Shown here piece after piece: positions 17,465 through 26,576 of a stretch of DNA of 64,000 bases (positions within the stretch are counted from its first letter, which is position 1; every line of letters starts with the position of its first letter). Both the position numbers and the translations under genes were made by a program. Under the pieces are notes generated by a model, which saw only the letters and a program-made list of their open reading frames with translations, ran no database searches and was not told the DNA's origin. Source of the DNA: Vreelandella aquamarina (lineage in GTDB: Bacteria; Pseudomonadota; Gammaproteobacteria; Pseudomonadales; Halomonadaceae); contig NZ_FODB01000001.1 of NCBI RefSeq assembly GCF_900110265.1, positions 1-64,000 of the forward strand, written 5' to 3'.

Positions 17465-18736
17465 CTAGGTTGGTGCTGAGCAACGCGGCAGGGTGACCTC
17501 GGTCAGCGTTCCACCTTCTGGATGGTTATAAAGGCTAACGCCGCCGCCGAAGCGGTTAATCGTGGCGTGGGTGAGAAATAGGCCAATGCCCATGCCTTTG
17601 CTTTTAGTGGAGACAAAGGTATCGCCTAGCTGATCCGCAATTGACATCGCCACGCCTGGGCCGTGATCACGAATATCAATCACCACCTCCTCGTCTTGCC
17701 AATCCAGGCGAATAGCAATGTGCTCGGGGTTGGCATCGGCGGCGTTATTCAACAAGTTAGTCAGTGCTTGGTCTAAGGTGGCATCAACTGCCAGCCAAGG
17801 TCTGCCGCGGCGTTCAGCGACTTCAAAACGATGGCTAACATCGGGCCGAATTACGAGCCAGCGTTGTACCACGCCTGCCAGCCATACTTCCGCATCGAGT
17901 ATTTCAGGTTCGGCCATGCGCCGACGGTCAGCATTGCTGACCAAGTGCTGCAGGCGCGATTTACAGATATCCACCTGCTGGCGCAGCAGCGCAATGTCTT
18001 GCCCTAGTGAGCTCTCTTGCTCCGCGTCCGCCTGCATCTCTTTCAATAGCACGGCCATCGTAGAAAGCGGCGTTCCCAGTTCATGAGCAGTACCCGCTGC
18101 TTGGGTGGCCACGGCGAGCACTTGCTCGTTGCGTAGCGCAGCCTCCCGGGTGCGGGAAAGCGCTTTATCCCGGCTGCGCAGGGCGTGGGCCATTTTATAA
18201 ATAAAGAAGGTGACTAGGCCGGCAGAAAGTCCGAAGTTCAGCCACATTCCTAGGATATGTAGACTTAACGGGCCATCGCTACTGATATGTCCTAGCTGCG
18301 GTATCGGGTGGTAGTAAAACATCAGGAAGCTGTAGCCCGCCATGGCGCAGGCGGCGATGATCCACGCGTGGCGCCAAGGTAGGGTGGCTGCGGCAATAGT
18401 CACCGGCACCAAGTAGTAAGTGATAAACGGGTTGGTGGAGCCCCCTGAAAAGTAAAACAGCAGCGTGAGCCCTGCGATGTCGGCTAGTAAATGCGTTAAA
18501 TACTCGCCATGGCTAACGGCTCTAGGCCTACCCAGCCGCCACCACGTGGCAATGTTCAACATGCCCATGGCAATGACTACGCTGACCACGGCTGTGACGG
18601 GCAAGTTAAACGCTAGTAGTTCGATGCCTACAATAATGGCCATCAAAAACCCCGTCCAGGTGATCCCCCGAACGATGGTGAGCCGTACCAGATTGCGGTT
18701 AGGCGTAGAGAGCGGCAAGGGCAGAGCAGTAGGCAT
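17465..18736 (-). CDS. RegB/PrrB-family redox sensor histidine kinase
   Basis: 423 aa with about six N-terminal membrane helices. The RegB heptapeptide-type motif GGSTNPF is at 98-104, in the loop that senses ubiquinone in RegB. The H-box AHELGTPLST has His218. Cys258 in LRQQVDICKSRL sits where RegB has its redox-active cysteine. The C-terminal ATPase domain has N (NNAADAN), G1 (DHGPGV) and G2 (GMGIGL) boxes. It phosphorylates the response regulator encoded next. In proteobacteria such pairs switch respiratory and carbon metabolism with redox state; here the targets are unknown. Confidence 0.92.
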   Translation of the reverse strand: MPTALPLPLSTPNRNLVRLTIVRGITWTGFLMAIIVGIELLAFNLPVTAVVSVVIAMGMLNIATWWRLGRPRAVSHGEYLTHLLADIAGLTLLFYFSGGSTNPFITYYLVPVTIAAATLPWRHAWIIAACAMAGYSFLMFYYHPIPQLGHISSDGPLSLHILGMWLNFGLSAGLVTFFIYKMAHALRSRDKALSRTREAALRNEQVLAVATQAAGTAHELGTPLSTMAVLLKEMQADAEQESSLGQDIALLRQQVDICKSRLQHLVSNADRRRMAEPEILDAEVWLAGVVQRWLVIRPDVSHRFEVAERRGRPWLAVDATLDQALTNLLNNAADANPEHIAIRLDWQDEEVVIDIRDHGPGVAMSIADQLGDTFVSTKSKGMGIGLFLTHATINRFGGGVSLYNHPEGGTLTEVTLPRCSAPT

Positions 18737-18744
18737 GAGGCGGC

Positions 18745-19167
18745 TTATTTACTTGATGTTTTGACGCTATGGATAACGAACTTAATAAATAGGGTCATGA
18801 CAAACGTCATCCAACCCGCAGAGGCTAACAGGTTAAACAGCAGCATCTTCGGAGGGAGCCAGGCCGAGCCGAGCAACGCTTCCAACATAATGTGGAAAAA
18901 CATCGCCAGTAGCAGCGGGAGCGCCAGCGTGTGAATCCACATGTCAGTGCGGCGCTTACGAATGTGGTAACGGCGCAGTAAATAGCGCATAGGTCGATGT
19001 GCCCAGCTAAACAGGACCAGCGTTGCCACCACAAATAGCATCGCCAGAGTAGGTTCGGTGCTTTGACGGTGCATTGATATAGAAATCGACCATGCGAGCC
19101 CCAGCCACGCCAATCCCTCGATGCTGGCGATAAAATCCGCATAGCGTCGTACGTTCTGCATAAACAA
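18745..19167 (-). CDS. Small membrane protein upstream of the RegB-like kinase
   Basis: 140 aa with four predicted membrane helices and a central basic loop (RRYHIRKRR). I do not recognise a family. It lies 8 bp before the kinase gene on the same strand and is almost certainly co-transcribed and perhaps translationally coupled. Two starts are possible: TTG at 19167, five bases after AAGGA, or ATG at 19161, eleven bases after it; spacing favours TTG. It could be an accessory membrane partner of the kinase, but this is inference from position only. Confidence 0.7.
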   Translation of the reverse strand: MFMQNVRRYADFIASIEGLAWLGLAWSISISMHRQSTEPTLAMLFVVATLVLFSWAHRPMRYLLRRYHIRKRRTDMWIHTLALPLLLAMFFHIMLEALLGSAWLPPKMLLFNLLASAGWMTFVMTLFIKFVIHSVKTSSK

Positions 19168-19314
19168 CTGAATCCTTGATCTTACAGCGTGCCGCCATGA
19201 TACGACACTTGCGCTTATCTGTGGGGGTAACGCGCAGATTTATCCTATCGCCGTATTGAGTATACTGTGGCAGCTCTCTGAACTCCCTTACCCAAGATCA
19301 GAATAGGATTTGCC

Positions 19315-20352
19315 GTGGACGCTATTACCATTACCCGCCCCGATGATTGGCACCTGCATTTACGTGATGATGAGGCGTTAAACGCCGTGGTGGGGCATAC
19401 TGCTGCGCAAATGGGGCGCGCTATTATTATGCCTAACCTGAAACCGCCGGTGACGACGACAGAGCAGGCAATAGCATATCGCGAGCGAATCCTGGCAGCG
19501 CTACCAGAGGGCAGTGCGTTTGAGCCTTTGATGGTGCTTTATCTGACGGATACGACGCCACCTGAAGAAATTGAGCGCGCGGTAAAAAGCGGTATTGTTA
19601 AAGCCGTGAAGCTCTATCCAGCAGGGGCGACGACCAATTCTGCGTCAGGTGTGACGGATATTGCTCACTGTGACGCCACGATTGCTATGATGGCCAAGCT
19701 AGGCATGCCGTTATTGGTGCATGGAGAAGTCACTGATCACGAGATCGATATTTTCGATCGGGAAGCGATGTTTATTGAGCGGGTGATGAAACCACTGCTG
19801 GCGCGTCACCCTAGTTTGAAAGTGGTATTCGAGCACATTACCACTCAGCAGGCCGCTGAGTTTGTGGCCAGCGCCTCCGATAACGTAGCGGCGACTATCA
19901 CCGCTCACCATTTGCTGTTCAATCGCAACAAAATGTTAGCGGGCGGCATTCGTCCTCACTACTACTGCTTGCCTATTCTCAAGCGTGAACAGCATCGCCA
20001 AGCCCTGCTGAAAGCGGCGACCAGCGGTAGCCCGAAATTCTTTTTAGGCACGGATAGCGCACCCCACGCGAAAGGCGATAAGGAGTCGAGCTGCGGCTGT
20101 GCTGGTGCCTATACCGCTCCCGCTGCCATCGAGCTATACGCGACGGCGTTCGAAGAGATGCAGGCGCTGGATAAGCTAGAAGCGTTTGCTAGCCTGAACG
20201 GCCCACGCTTCTACGGCTTGGCGCCGAATACGGATACGGTAACCCTTGAGCGCCGTCAATGGGTATTGCCCGAGAGTTACCCCTACGCATCGGGACAAAC
20301 CATTGTGCCGCTGCTGGCAGGTGAAACACTGCAATGGGCGATGAAAAAGTAA
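19315..20352 (+). CDS. pyrC: Dihydroorotase (PyrC type)
   Basis: 345 aa, matching dimeric class II dihydroorotase. Metal ligands are His13 and His15 (DWHLHLRD), and the carbamylated lysine is Lys99 ([11 protein letters not shown]). The enzyme cyclises N-carbamoylaspartate to dihydroorotate in pyrimidine synthesis in the cytosol. The start is GTG at 19315, with ATAGGA about seven bases upstream. A bidirectional terminator follows. Confidence 0.96.
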   Translation: MDAITITRPDDWHLHLRDDEALNAVVGHTAAQMGRAIIMPNLKPPVTTTEQAIAYRERILAALPEGSAFEPLMVLYLTDTTPPEEIERAVKSGIVKAVKLYPAGATTNSASGVTDIAHCDATIAMMAKLGMPLLVHGEVTDHEIDIFDREAMFIERVMKPLLARHPSLKVVFEHITTQQAAEFVASASDNVAATITAHHLLFNRNKMLAGGIRPHYYCLPILKREQHRQALLKAATSGSPKFFLGTDSAPHAKGDKESSCGCAGAYTAPAAIELYATAFEEMQALDKLEAFASLNGPRFYGLAPNTDTVTLERRQWVLPESYPYASGQTIVPLLAGETLQWAMKK

Positions 20353-20369
20353 TGCGCTGTATAAGTCTC

Positions 20370-20404
20370 AACGAAAACGGAGCCATTAAGGCTCCGTTTT
20401 CGTT
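20370..20404. terminator. Bidirectional terminator between pyrC and mtn
   Basis: A 15-bp perfect stem (20370-20384 with 20390-20404) with a 5-base loop ATTAA. AAAA on the left and TTTT on the right flank the GC core, so it works in both directions. Confidence 0.9.
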
Positions 20405-20425
20405 AGCGCAGTTAGGCGATGACAC

Positions 20426-21136
20426 TTACTTAGTTTCGCCCAGGGCGATGAGCATCTGATCCACCATCCGTGATGAGTGGTCGGCGGCAATATCGAGGAA
20501 CTGCTCGAAAGAGAGGTGGTTGTCGCCACTGCCAGGGATGTCAGAGAGGGCGCGAATGACGACAAACGGGCAGCCATAGAGGTAGCAAGTTTGGGCAATC
20601 GCAGCGCCCTCCATTTCCACTGCGAGCATGGTGGGAAATTGGGCGCGTGTGGTGGCTACCCGCTCGGGGTCGGCCATAAAAGCATCGCCAGTGGCAATCA
20701 TCCCTTCGCGTACGTTTACCTCGCCAAGTGCTGCAATCGCGCCGCGAGCGATGTCGCGCAAGCGGCTATCTGCATGATAGGCAGCCGGCATGCCTGGTAC
20801 TTGGCCTAGCTCATAGCCAAATACCACTGCATCGACATCGTGGTGGCGAACTTCATCGGAAATGATAACGTCGCCAATGGCTAAGTCGGTGGCAAACCCG
20901 CCAGCTGAGCCAGTATTGATGATCGCATCCGGCTGATGGCGCTCTAATAAAATCGCCGTGCCAACCGCCGCGTTCACTTTTCCAATACCCGATTGCAGAA
21001 TGATTACTTCCAAGCCGTGGCGCGTACCGGTATGAAATACAAATCCGGCGTGCTCGTAGCGCTCGGCGTTATCAAGCTGCCCCGCTAAAATATTCACTTC
21101 CTGCGCCATTGCGCCAATAATTCCAATCCGTTGCAC
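20426..21136 (-). CDS. mtn: 5'-methylthioadenosine/S-adenosylhomocysteine nucleosidase
   Basis: 236 aa with N-terminal GIIGAMAQEV, the INTGSAGGF nucleoside-binding segment and the C-terminal ALSDIPGSGD containing the catalytic aspartate. It cleaves adenine from MTA and SAH, in methionine salvage and AI-2 precursor formation. The start is GTG at 21136, with GGAG about nine bases upstream; no in-frame ATG is nearby. It lies 53 bp downstream of folD on the same strand and the two may be co-transcribed, both serving one-carbon metabolism. Confidence 0.95.
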   Translation of the reverse strand: MQRIGIIGAMAQEVNILAGQLDNAERYEHAGFVFHTGTRHGLEVIILQSGIGKVNAAVGTAILLERHQPDAIINTGSAGGFATDLAIGDVIISDEVRHHDVDAVVFGYELGQVPGMPAAYHADSRLRDIARGAIAALGEVNVREGMIATGDAFMADPERVATTRAQFPTMLAVEMEGAAIAQTCYLYGCPFVVIRALSDIPGSGDNHLSFEQFLDIAADHSSRMVDQMLIALGETK

Positions 21137-21189
21137 TGTCGCATTCTCCGTCGTAATTCGTGAGGTTTAATTGTTGAAACGCTCAGTGC

Positions 21190-22050
21190 TTAATGCTGCT
21201 GATCGTGTCGTTCGGCGGCTTCAAGAGTGTTTTCCAGCAACGTGGCAACGGTCATGGGACCAACGCCACCCGGTACGGGAGTGATATAGCTGGCGCGCTC
21301 TGCAGCTGCAGCAAAGTCGACGTCACCGACGAGGGTGCCGTCATTTTGACGGTTAATGCCGACATCAATCACCACGGCGCCTGGTTTGATCCATTCGCCC
21401 TTCACAATGCCGGGCTTACCGACGGCAACAACGACTAAATCTGCACGGCTGACATGGCCGGCTAAATCCTGGGTGAAACGGTGGCATATCGTAGTGGTGC
21501 AGCCTGCCAGCATTAGCTCAAGTGCCATCGGGCGTCCAACGATGTTAGAAGCTCCCACAATGGTGGCGTCCATGCCGCGTACCGCGATACCGCTTTGCGC
21601 CAGCATGGTCATAATGCCTTTTGGCGTACAGGGGCGTAGTGAAGGTAAGCGCTGGGCCAGGCGGCCAAGGTTATAAGGGTGAAAACCATCGACATCTTTG
21701 TCAGGGCGGATGCGTTCCAGAATTGGCCGAGCGTCGAGGTGGGCGGGCAGGGGGAGCTGAACCAGAATGCCATCCACAGTTGCGTCGTTATTCAACTCAT
21801 CGACCAATGCCTCTAACGCTTCCTGGGTGGTGTCCGCTGGCAGGGCATGTTGAAAAGAGAGAATGCCAGCCTGCTCACATGCGCGATGTTTATTGCTTAC
21901 GTACACATGAGAGGCTGGATCTTCGCCGACCACAACAACGGCTAGTCCGGGTGCACGAGCGCCAGCTTGCTGACGTGCGGTAATTTTCTCGGCAACGCGT
22001 TGACGGACATTAGCGGCGATGGCTTTACCATCGATGAGTTGGGCGGTCAT
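21190..22050 (-). CDS. folD: Methylenetetrahydrofolate dehydrogenase/cyclohydrolase
   Basis: 286 aa, normal length. The catalytic Tyr50 and Lys54 ([10 protein letters not shown]) and the PGGVGPMTV signature near residue 262 are present. The bifunctional cytosolic enzyme interconverts methylene-, methenyl- and formyl-THF, linking the glycine cleavage output to purine synthesis. AGGGA lies upstream of ATG 22050. Its promoter region is back to back with the tRNA promoter at 22186. Confidence 0.97.
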   Translation of the reverse strand: MTAQLIDGKAIAANVRQRVAEKITARQQAGARAPGLAVVVVGEDPASHVYVSNKHRACEQAGILSFQHALPADTTQEALEALVDELNNDATVDGILVQLPLPAHLDARPILERIRPDKDVDGFHPYNLGRLAQRLPSLRPCTPKGIMTMLAQSGIAVRGMDATIVGASNIVGRPMALELMLAGCTTTICHRFTQDLAGHVSRADLVVVAVGKPGIVKGEWIKPGAVVIDVGINRQNDGTLVGDVDFAAAAERASYITPVPGGVGPMTVATLLENTLEAAERHDQQH

Positions 22051-22185
22051 GTAATGAGATCCCTATGAAGGTTGAAAAGCAAAGCAAACTGACAAGCGCT
22101 GGTGGCAGAACGCGCTTTTAAGGGGGCAATTTTCGCATGGTAGCGCGGCAAGGCAAAGCGCCTATCGAATCAATCACTTTAAGTG

Positions 22186-22213
22186 TTGACTTTAAAATTA
22201 GAAATAGTAATAT
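22186..22213 (+). promoter_or_regulatory. Sigma-70 promoter of the tRNA cluster
   Basis: TTGACT (22186-22191) and TAATAT (22208-22213) with a 16-bp spacer and an AT-rich upstream stretch, followed by a GC-rich segment typical of stable-RNA discriminators. It lies about 47 bp before tRNA-Pro. Confidence 0.75.
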
Positions 22214-22260
22214 ATGCCTCGCTTGAGACGGGACACGCAGCAACGTCTAAGGTAAGAAAT

Positions 22261-22337
22261 CGGGATGTAGCGCAGTCTGGTAGCGCGCCTGCTTTGGGAG
22301 CAGGATGTCGGGGGTTCGAATCCCTCCATCCCGACCA
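22261..22337 (+). tRNA. tRNA-Pro (anticodon TGG)
   Basis: Full cloverleaf: acceptor CGGGATG/CATCCCG, D-arm GCGC, anticodon stem CCTGC/GCAGG with loop TTTGGGA, T-arm with TTCGAAT and an encoded CCA at 22335-22337. Confidence 0.97.
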
Positions 22338-22425
22338 CGTACCTAGCACGGAAGGTGTTAATCTGCTTCTCCAAACTTTGGTTGTGGTCAAGTGCTCATC
22401 AGTATTCACTCTGGATACACTATGT

Positions 22426-22502
22426 GCGCCCATAGCTCAACCGGATAGAGCAACGGCCTTCTAAGCCGTAGGTTGCGGGTTCGAGTCCTGCTGGGCGTGC
22501 CA
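22426..22502 (+). tRNA. tRNA-Arg (anticodon TCT)
   Basis: Acceptor GCGCCCA/TGGGCGT (one G-T pair), anticodon stem ACGGC/GCCGT with loop CTTCTAA, T-loop TTCGAGT and encoded CCA. It reads AGA (and AGG by wobble). Confidence 0.97.
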
Positions 22503-22563
22503 ATCAAATACTTTTCAGTGTTTGTTCTCCAGTTGGGTATTCTCAAGTTTGCTTTTTGTCAGT

Positions 22564-22639
22564 GGTGGATGTAGCTCAGTGGTAGAGCCCCGGATTGTGG
22601 CTCCGGTGGTCGTGGGTTCGATCCCCATCATCCACCCCA
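22564..22639 (+). tRNA. tRNA-His (anticodon GTG), copy 1
   Basis: Acceptor GTGGATG/CATCCAC with the encoded extra G at position -1 (22564) opposite C73, the histidine identity pair. Anticodon stem CCGGA/TCCGG with loop TTGTGGC, and encoded CCA. Identical to copy 2. Confidence 0.97.
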
Positions 22640-22671
22640 TTGACAAGGCAGCATTAAAAGTTTCAGGTTCT

Positions 22672-22747
22672 GGTGGATGTAGCTCAGTGGTAGAGCCCCG
22701 GATTGTGGCTCCGGTGGTCGTGGGTTCGATCCCCATCATCCACCCCA
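22672..22747 (+). tRNA. tRNA-His (anticodon GTG), copy 2
   Basis: The sequence is identical to copy 1 over the whole tRNA, including the -1 G at 22672. The two copies are 32 bp apart, a tandem duplication with unlike spacers. Confidence 0.97.
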
Positions 22748-22865
22748 TTAACCTGTAATTTACTCTCTTATATCTCCTCTTCTTTTACAAAGCTCTCCAG
22801 CGTCTCTGCTAGTTAAATAAGCATTTCTTTTTGGCTTTTTTAGCCCTTGTCTGTTTTATACCCCT

Positions 22866-25800
22866 CTATCGCGGCATCACTTTAATCTGGTTACCTGCTG
22901 TAGCGGTAATGGGCTCCGGTTTGCCCAGCAAATACCCCTGTGCATAGTCAATTCCTAATGAACGCAGCTTGTCCAGCGTTGCTTGATTCTCTACGTATTC
23001 GGCAACTGTATCGATATTGAGCGCTTTGCCAACGGCGTGAATCGCCTCTACCATGGCGCTATCAATCGGATCGTGGTGGATATTGCGGATAAAATTGCCG
23101 TCAATCTTTAAATAGTCGACTGATAGCTGTTTTAAGTAGCTGAAAGAGGAGAGTCCGGTGCCAAAGTCGTCCAGCGCGAATCGGCAGCCGAGTGCTTTCA
23201 GCGCTTGAATCAGTTCGCTCACCTTTGAAAGCTGCGCAATGGCTGCACTTTCAGTAATTTCAAAACATAAGGTGCCTTCAGGTAACCCGGCGCGACGTAC
23301 CTGCTGTACCAACTCCTGACAAAAATCGCTGTCTGATAGCGAATCCCCAGATAAATTAATACCCCAGTGGCCTATGGTATGGTTCTCCGCGCAGCGATAA
23401 CGGTCACTCAACCACGCCAACGTGTTGCGAACTACCCAGCGATCAATTCTGACCATAAAGTGATAGCGTTCGGCGGCGGGTAGAAAACTGCCGGGTGTAA
23501 TGAGTATGCCGTTCTCCTCCAAACGTAGTAAAATTTCCCGATAGCCCGGCCCGTTGCCGCATACGGCGCTAATCGGTTGCGCGTAAAGTCGAAAGGCGTC
23601 GTTATCTAGGGCATTTTGTAGCCGCTGAACCCACTGCAGTTCGCCGTGACGTTCTAGCAGCAGGTGGTCGTTAGGTTGATAGCAGTGAATGCGGTTGCGA
23701 CCAGCCTCTTTGGCGGTGTAGCACGCTGCATCGGCTGCGTGTAGTGTGTCAGATAAGCGTCTGGGGTGTTCCTTGTCGATCGCTACCAAGCCAATACTGA
23801 CGCCAATACCAAACGTGTGCCCTTGCCAAGCAAAGCGAAAGTGATCAATGTCTCGGCGTACGGCCTCACAAATAATCTTGGCCTTTTCTAGTGGGCAGTC
23901 AGGTAGCACCAGGGCAAACTCATCGCCCCCCAGGCGGGCAACCGTATCACTAGTGCGCACATGGGCTTTGAGCTTCATGGAAACTTGGCGAAGCAGTTCA
24001 TCTCCTGCTAAATGACCACAGGTGTCGTTAACGATTTTGAACTGATCTAAGTCTAGATAGCAGAGCACATGATGATGCTCCGTTTGGGCAAGCAATTTAG
24101 TGAGCAGTGTCTCGAACGCGCGCCTGTTCAGGAGTCCGGTAAGGTTGTCATGGGTGGCTTGGTAGTTAAGCTGCTCTGATAGCTTGTGCGTCAGACTCAC
24201 GTCTTGAAACACCACAACGGCCCCCAGCGTGATGCCACCGCGGGAACGGATAGGGGCGGCGCTATGCTGAATGGGATAGCGTTTGCTGGTGCGATGAACA
24301 AGCTGGCAGTGCTCGCTGTAATGAACCGCTCGGTGCTGGGTGAGCACTTGGCGGGCAGGATTATTGATCGGTTCATCGCTTAGCTCGTCACGTAGTTGAT
24401 AAACCGTCTGGATAGGCTTATTGGTGACTTCTTGAAGCGGCCAACCGGTTAGTCGTTCGGCTTCCGCGTTCATAAACGTGATATTGCCGCTGGCGTCGCA
24501 GGTAATAACGCCGTCGCCAATGGAAGCCAGCGTGGTACGGGCGAGGTCGCGTTCACGGTTCAGTTGCTCTTGAAGCTGTTTGCGCTCGGTAATATCGCGC
24601 ACCATTCCCGAACACTCTGAGGCTGAACCAGCGGCTCCTTCGCTTACCTGAATTTCTAGGTAGCGTACCTGCTGATCATCCGTACGCAGTTTGATTTCAT
24701 GCAGCGCCCCAGGCGCAAGCGGTTTATTAGGCAGTAGCGTACTGACAGGCTGGCCAATCAACTGCTCCGCATTAACACCAAAGAGGGCTTCCGCTCCTGG
24801 GTTTAGGCCGGTCAGCGTTCCGTCGGCTTGCCAGGTAATCACTCCGTCGCGAAGATTGCGTAACATCACCCGGGTGTGACCTACCGCGCGTTCAAGCGCC
24901 GCAGATACGCGGTTGTAGCTTGCTGCAATTTCCCCGACCTCGGTAAATGGGTCGGCATCAATGCGTTGGCGCATATCCCCCTGTTTTTCGTGCTGGCGCA
25001 TATGTTCCAGAAGCTGATGAAGCTCATTTTTAGCCCCGTGTTCTGCTAGGTTAAGCCCCATTTTTTCCGCATCTTTGGAGACGCGAAGAGGTAAAAAACG
25101 CCTCGTGATACGAAATATCAGCCAAGCAGTCCCAAAACTCCATAGGCCGCACACCACCGCGCCCAGTAGTTGCACCGTGAATTGATCAAAACGGCTAAGC
25201 GAGGTACCTAATCTATTTAGATCTGCCAGCCAGGGTAGGGCCAGGGTGCCCCATAGGCCGGTCACCAAGTGTGCGGGGATGGCTCCCACTGCATCATCAA
25301 TGCGCCGTTTTAATAGCCATTCGCTTGCCAGCACCATGAGTACGCCGCTAACGCCTCCCATTAAAAAGGCGGCTGGTAAGGAAAGCGCATGAGCGCCAGC
25401 GGTGACGGCGACCAAACCTGCAATTGCGCCGTTAATGGCGTACATCACATCCGCATAGCGGCGCACCCGCCAACCAACCAGCATGGCGGATAAGATGCCG
25501 CCTACGGCGCCCAATATGGTATTCGCGATAATGCCAGGCACCGAGCTATTCAATGCCAGCGTGCTACCACCATTAAAGCCGAACCAGCCCAGTACCATAA
25601 AAAGGGCACCCAGCATGGCAAGCGGTAAATTTCCAGCAGGAAACGCAGTAGGGGGCTTGTCTACTTGAAAGCGCCCCTCACGAGGGCCTATCACCAGCAC
25701 AGCGGCTAAAGCGACCCAGCCGCCTACGCTATGCACCACGGTGGCCCCGGCAAAATCAACAAACCCCAGCGCCGCTAGCCAGCCTGGCGTTCCGCCCAGC

Positions 25801-26240
25801 AGGCCGCCCCATGCCCAGTGGCCAAATACCGGGTAAATCAGTAGTGCAATCCAGAAGGCCGTCCATAAATAGCCAAGGAACGGCATCCGCTCGGCGACTG
25901 CGCCAGCCACGATGGTGGCTGCCGTTGCGCAAAACATGGCTTGAAAAATAAATACAGTGACAAGCCAGGTGTCGGTCGACTCCAGTTCCCATCCAAACAG
26001 TGAGCTACCCATCCAGCCTGATTGGGAAGTTCCAAACATCACCCCAAAACCGACCAGCCAAAAGACACTGACGGCAATGGCAAAATCCGCTAGGTTTTTC
26101 ATAGCGACGTTAATGGCATTTTTTGTTCGTGTGGTGCCCGCTTCCAGGCAAAGAAAACCAGCCTGCATGACGAAAACCAGCGCAGCTGCCCACAGTACCC
26201 AAAGCATATCCATGAGTGTTGTATCAAAGCTGTCGGTCAT
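22866..26240 (-). CDS. Ammonium-transporter domain fused to PAS-PAS-GGDEF-EAL (c-di-GMP signalling)
   Basis: 1124 aa from ATG 26240, chosen because AAGGA lies eight bases upstream. Residues 5-400 are an Amt/Mep/Rh channel domain with about eleven helices; both pore histidines appear kept (VVHSVGG near 167, AHLVTG near 324). A linker helix of HAMP-like length follows, then two PAS domains (about 455-575 and 590-705), a GGDEF domain with the intact GGDEF motif near 772, and an EAL domain with EIL in place of EAL near 902 and an intact DDFGTG near 1023. The likely role is an inner-membrane ammonium sensor that makes or degrades cyclic di-GMP. No glnK precedes it, unlike true amtB operons. Which output activity dominates cannot be told. 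Confidence 0.93.
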   Translation of the reverse strand: MTDSFDTTLMDMLWVLWAAALVFVMQAGFLCLEAGTTRTKNAINVAMKNLADFAIAVSVFWLVGFGVMFGTSQSGWMGSSLFGWELESTDTWLVTVFIFQAMFCATAATIVAGAVAERMPFLGYLWTAFWIALLIYPVFGHWAWGGLLGGTPGWLAALGFVDFAGATVVHSVGGWVALAAVLVIGPREGRFQVDKPPTAFPAGNLPLAMLGALFMVLGWFGFNGGSTLALNSSVPGIIANTILGAVGGILSAMLVGWRVRRYADVMYAINGAIAGLVAVTAGAHALSLPAAFLMGGVSGVLMVLASEWLLKRRIDDAVGAIPAHLVTGLWGTLALPWLADLNRLGTSLSRFDQFTVQLLGAVVCGLWSFGTAWLIFRITRRFLPLRVSKDAEKMGLNLAEHGAKNELHQLLEHMRQHEKQGDMRQRIDADPFTEVGEIAASYNRVSAALERAVGHTRVMLRNLRDGVITWQADGTLTGLNPGAEALFGVNAEQLIGQPVSTLLPNKPLAPGALHEIKLRTDDQQVRYLEIQVSEGAAGSASECSGMVRDITERKQLQEQLNRERDLARTTLASIGDGVITCDASGNITFMNAEAERLTGWPLQEVTNKPIQTVYQLRDELSDEPINNPARQVLTQHRAVHYSEHCQLVHRTSKRYPIQHSAAPIRSRGGITLGAVVVFQDVSLTHKLSEQLNYQATHDNLTGLLNRRAFETLLTKLLAQTEHHHVLCYLDLDQFKIVNDTCGHLAGDELLRQVSMKLKAHVRTSDTVARLGGDEFALVLPDCPLEKAKIICEAVRRDIDHFRFAWQGHTFGIGVSIGLVAIDKEHPRRLSDTLHAADAACYTAKEAGRNRIHCYQPNDHLLLERHGELQWVQRLQNALDNDAFRLYAQPISAVCGNGPGYREILLRLEENGILITPGSFLPAAERYHFMVRIDRWVVRNTLAWLSDRYRCAENHTIGHWGINLSGDSLSDSDFCQELVQQVRRAGLPEGTLCFEITESAAIAQLSKVSELIQALKALGCRFALDDFGTGLSSFSYLKQLSVDYLKIDGNFIRNIHHDPIDSAMVEAIHAVGKALNIDTVAEYVENQATLDKLRSLGIDYAQGYLLGKPEPITATAGNQIKVMPR

Positions 26241-26576
26241 TGACGTGATCCTTGTGCTGATCTGGTGCAAGGTGAGCACTGACATAGTGCGTTGTTAGTA
26301 AATATGTCTTCTATTAATGCCGCGCGGTGGCTTCTGTCGCGGAAGGTTTCTGGGGTGTTAAACGCAGTGTTAACTGAGATTAAGCAAATGTTATGCCGCG
26401 CTTAGCAAAGTCATCCTTAATTAGGATTTTTGCGTCATAAAAGACTAAAAAAATGTCTAAAAATAGTGTTTATAACTGTGCAAAAGCTATTTGATTGGTG
26501 ATATTTTTCAATATGTTGCTTATGTGATTAGCAGCATGTGACTGGGCAAACAATAGAGCGAGAGGAGTGCATCATA
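26241..26576. other. Divergent AT-rich intergenic region
   Basis: 336 bp, clearly richer in A+T than its surroundings, especially 26380-26530. It must hold the promoters of the minus-strand Amt fusion and the plus-strand flavoprotein. I see no gene, no strong sigma-54 (-24/-12) element and no long palindrome. A short direct repeat, TCTAAAAA-like, occurs near 26440-26465. Confidence 0.5.

Noticed and set aside
22515-22758. Overlapping repeat-containing reading frames on both strands
   Set aside because: They are translations of the two identical tRNA-His genes.
22186-22860. Phage or island attachment site next to the tRNA cluster
   Set aside because: No integrase, no partial tRNA repeat and no foreign-looking segment lie nearby; flanking genes are chromosomal.
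26241-26400. Sigma-54 promoter for the ammonium-channel fusion
   Set aside because: A TTGCA-like half is present on the minus strand near 26268, but the matching GG element at the right distance is missing.
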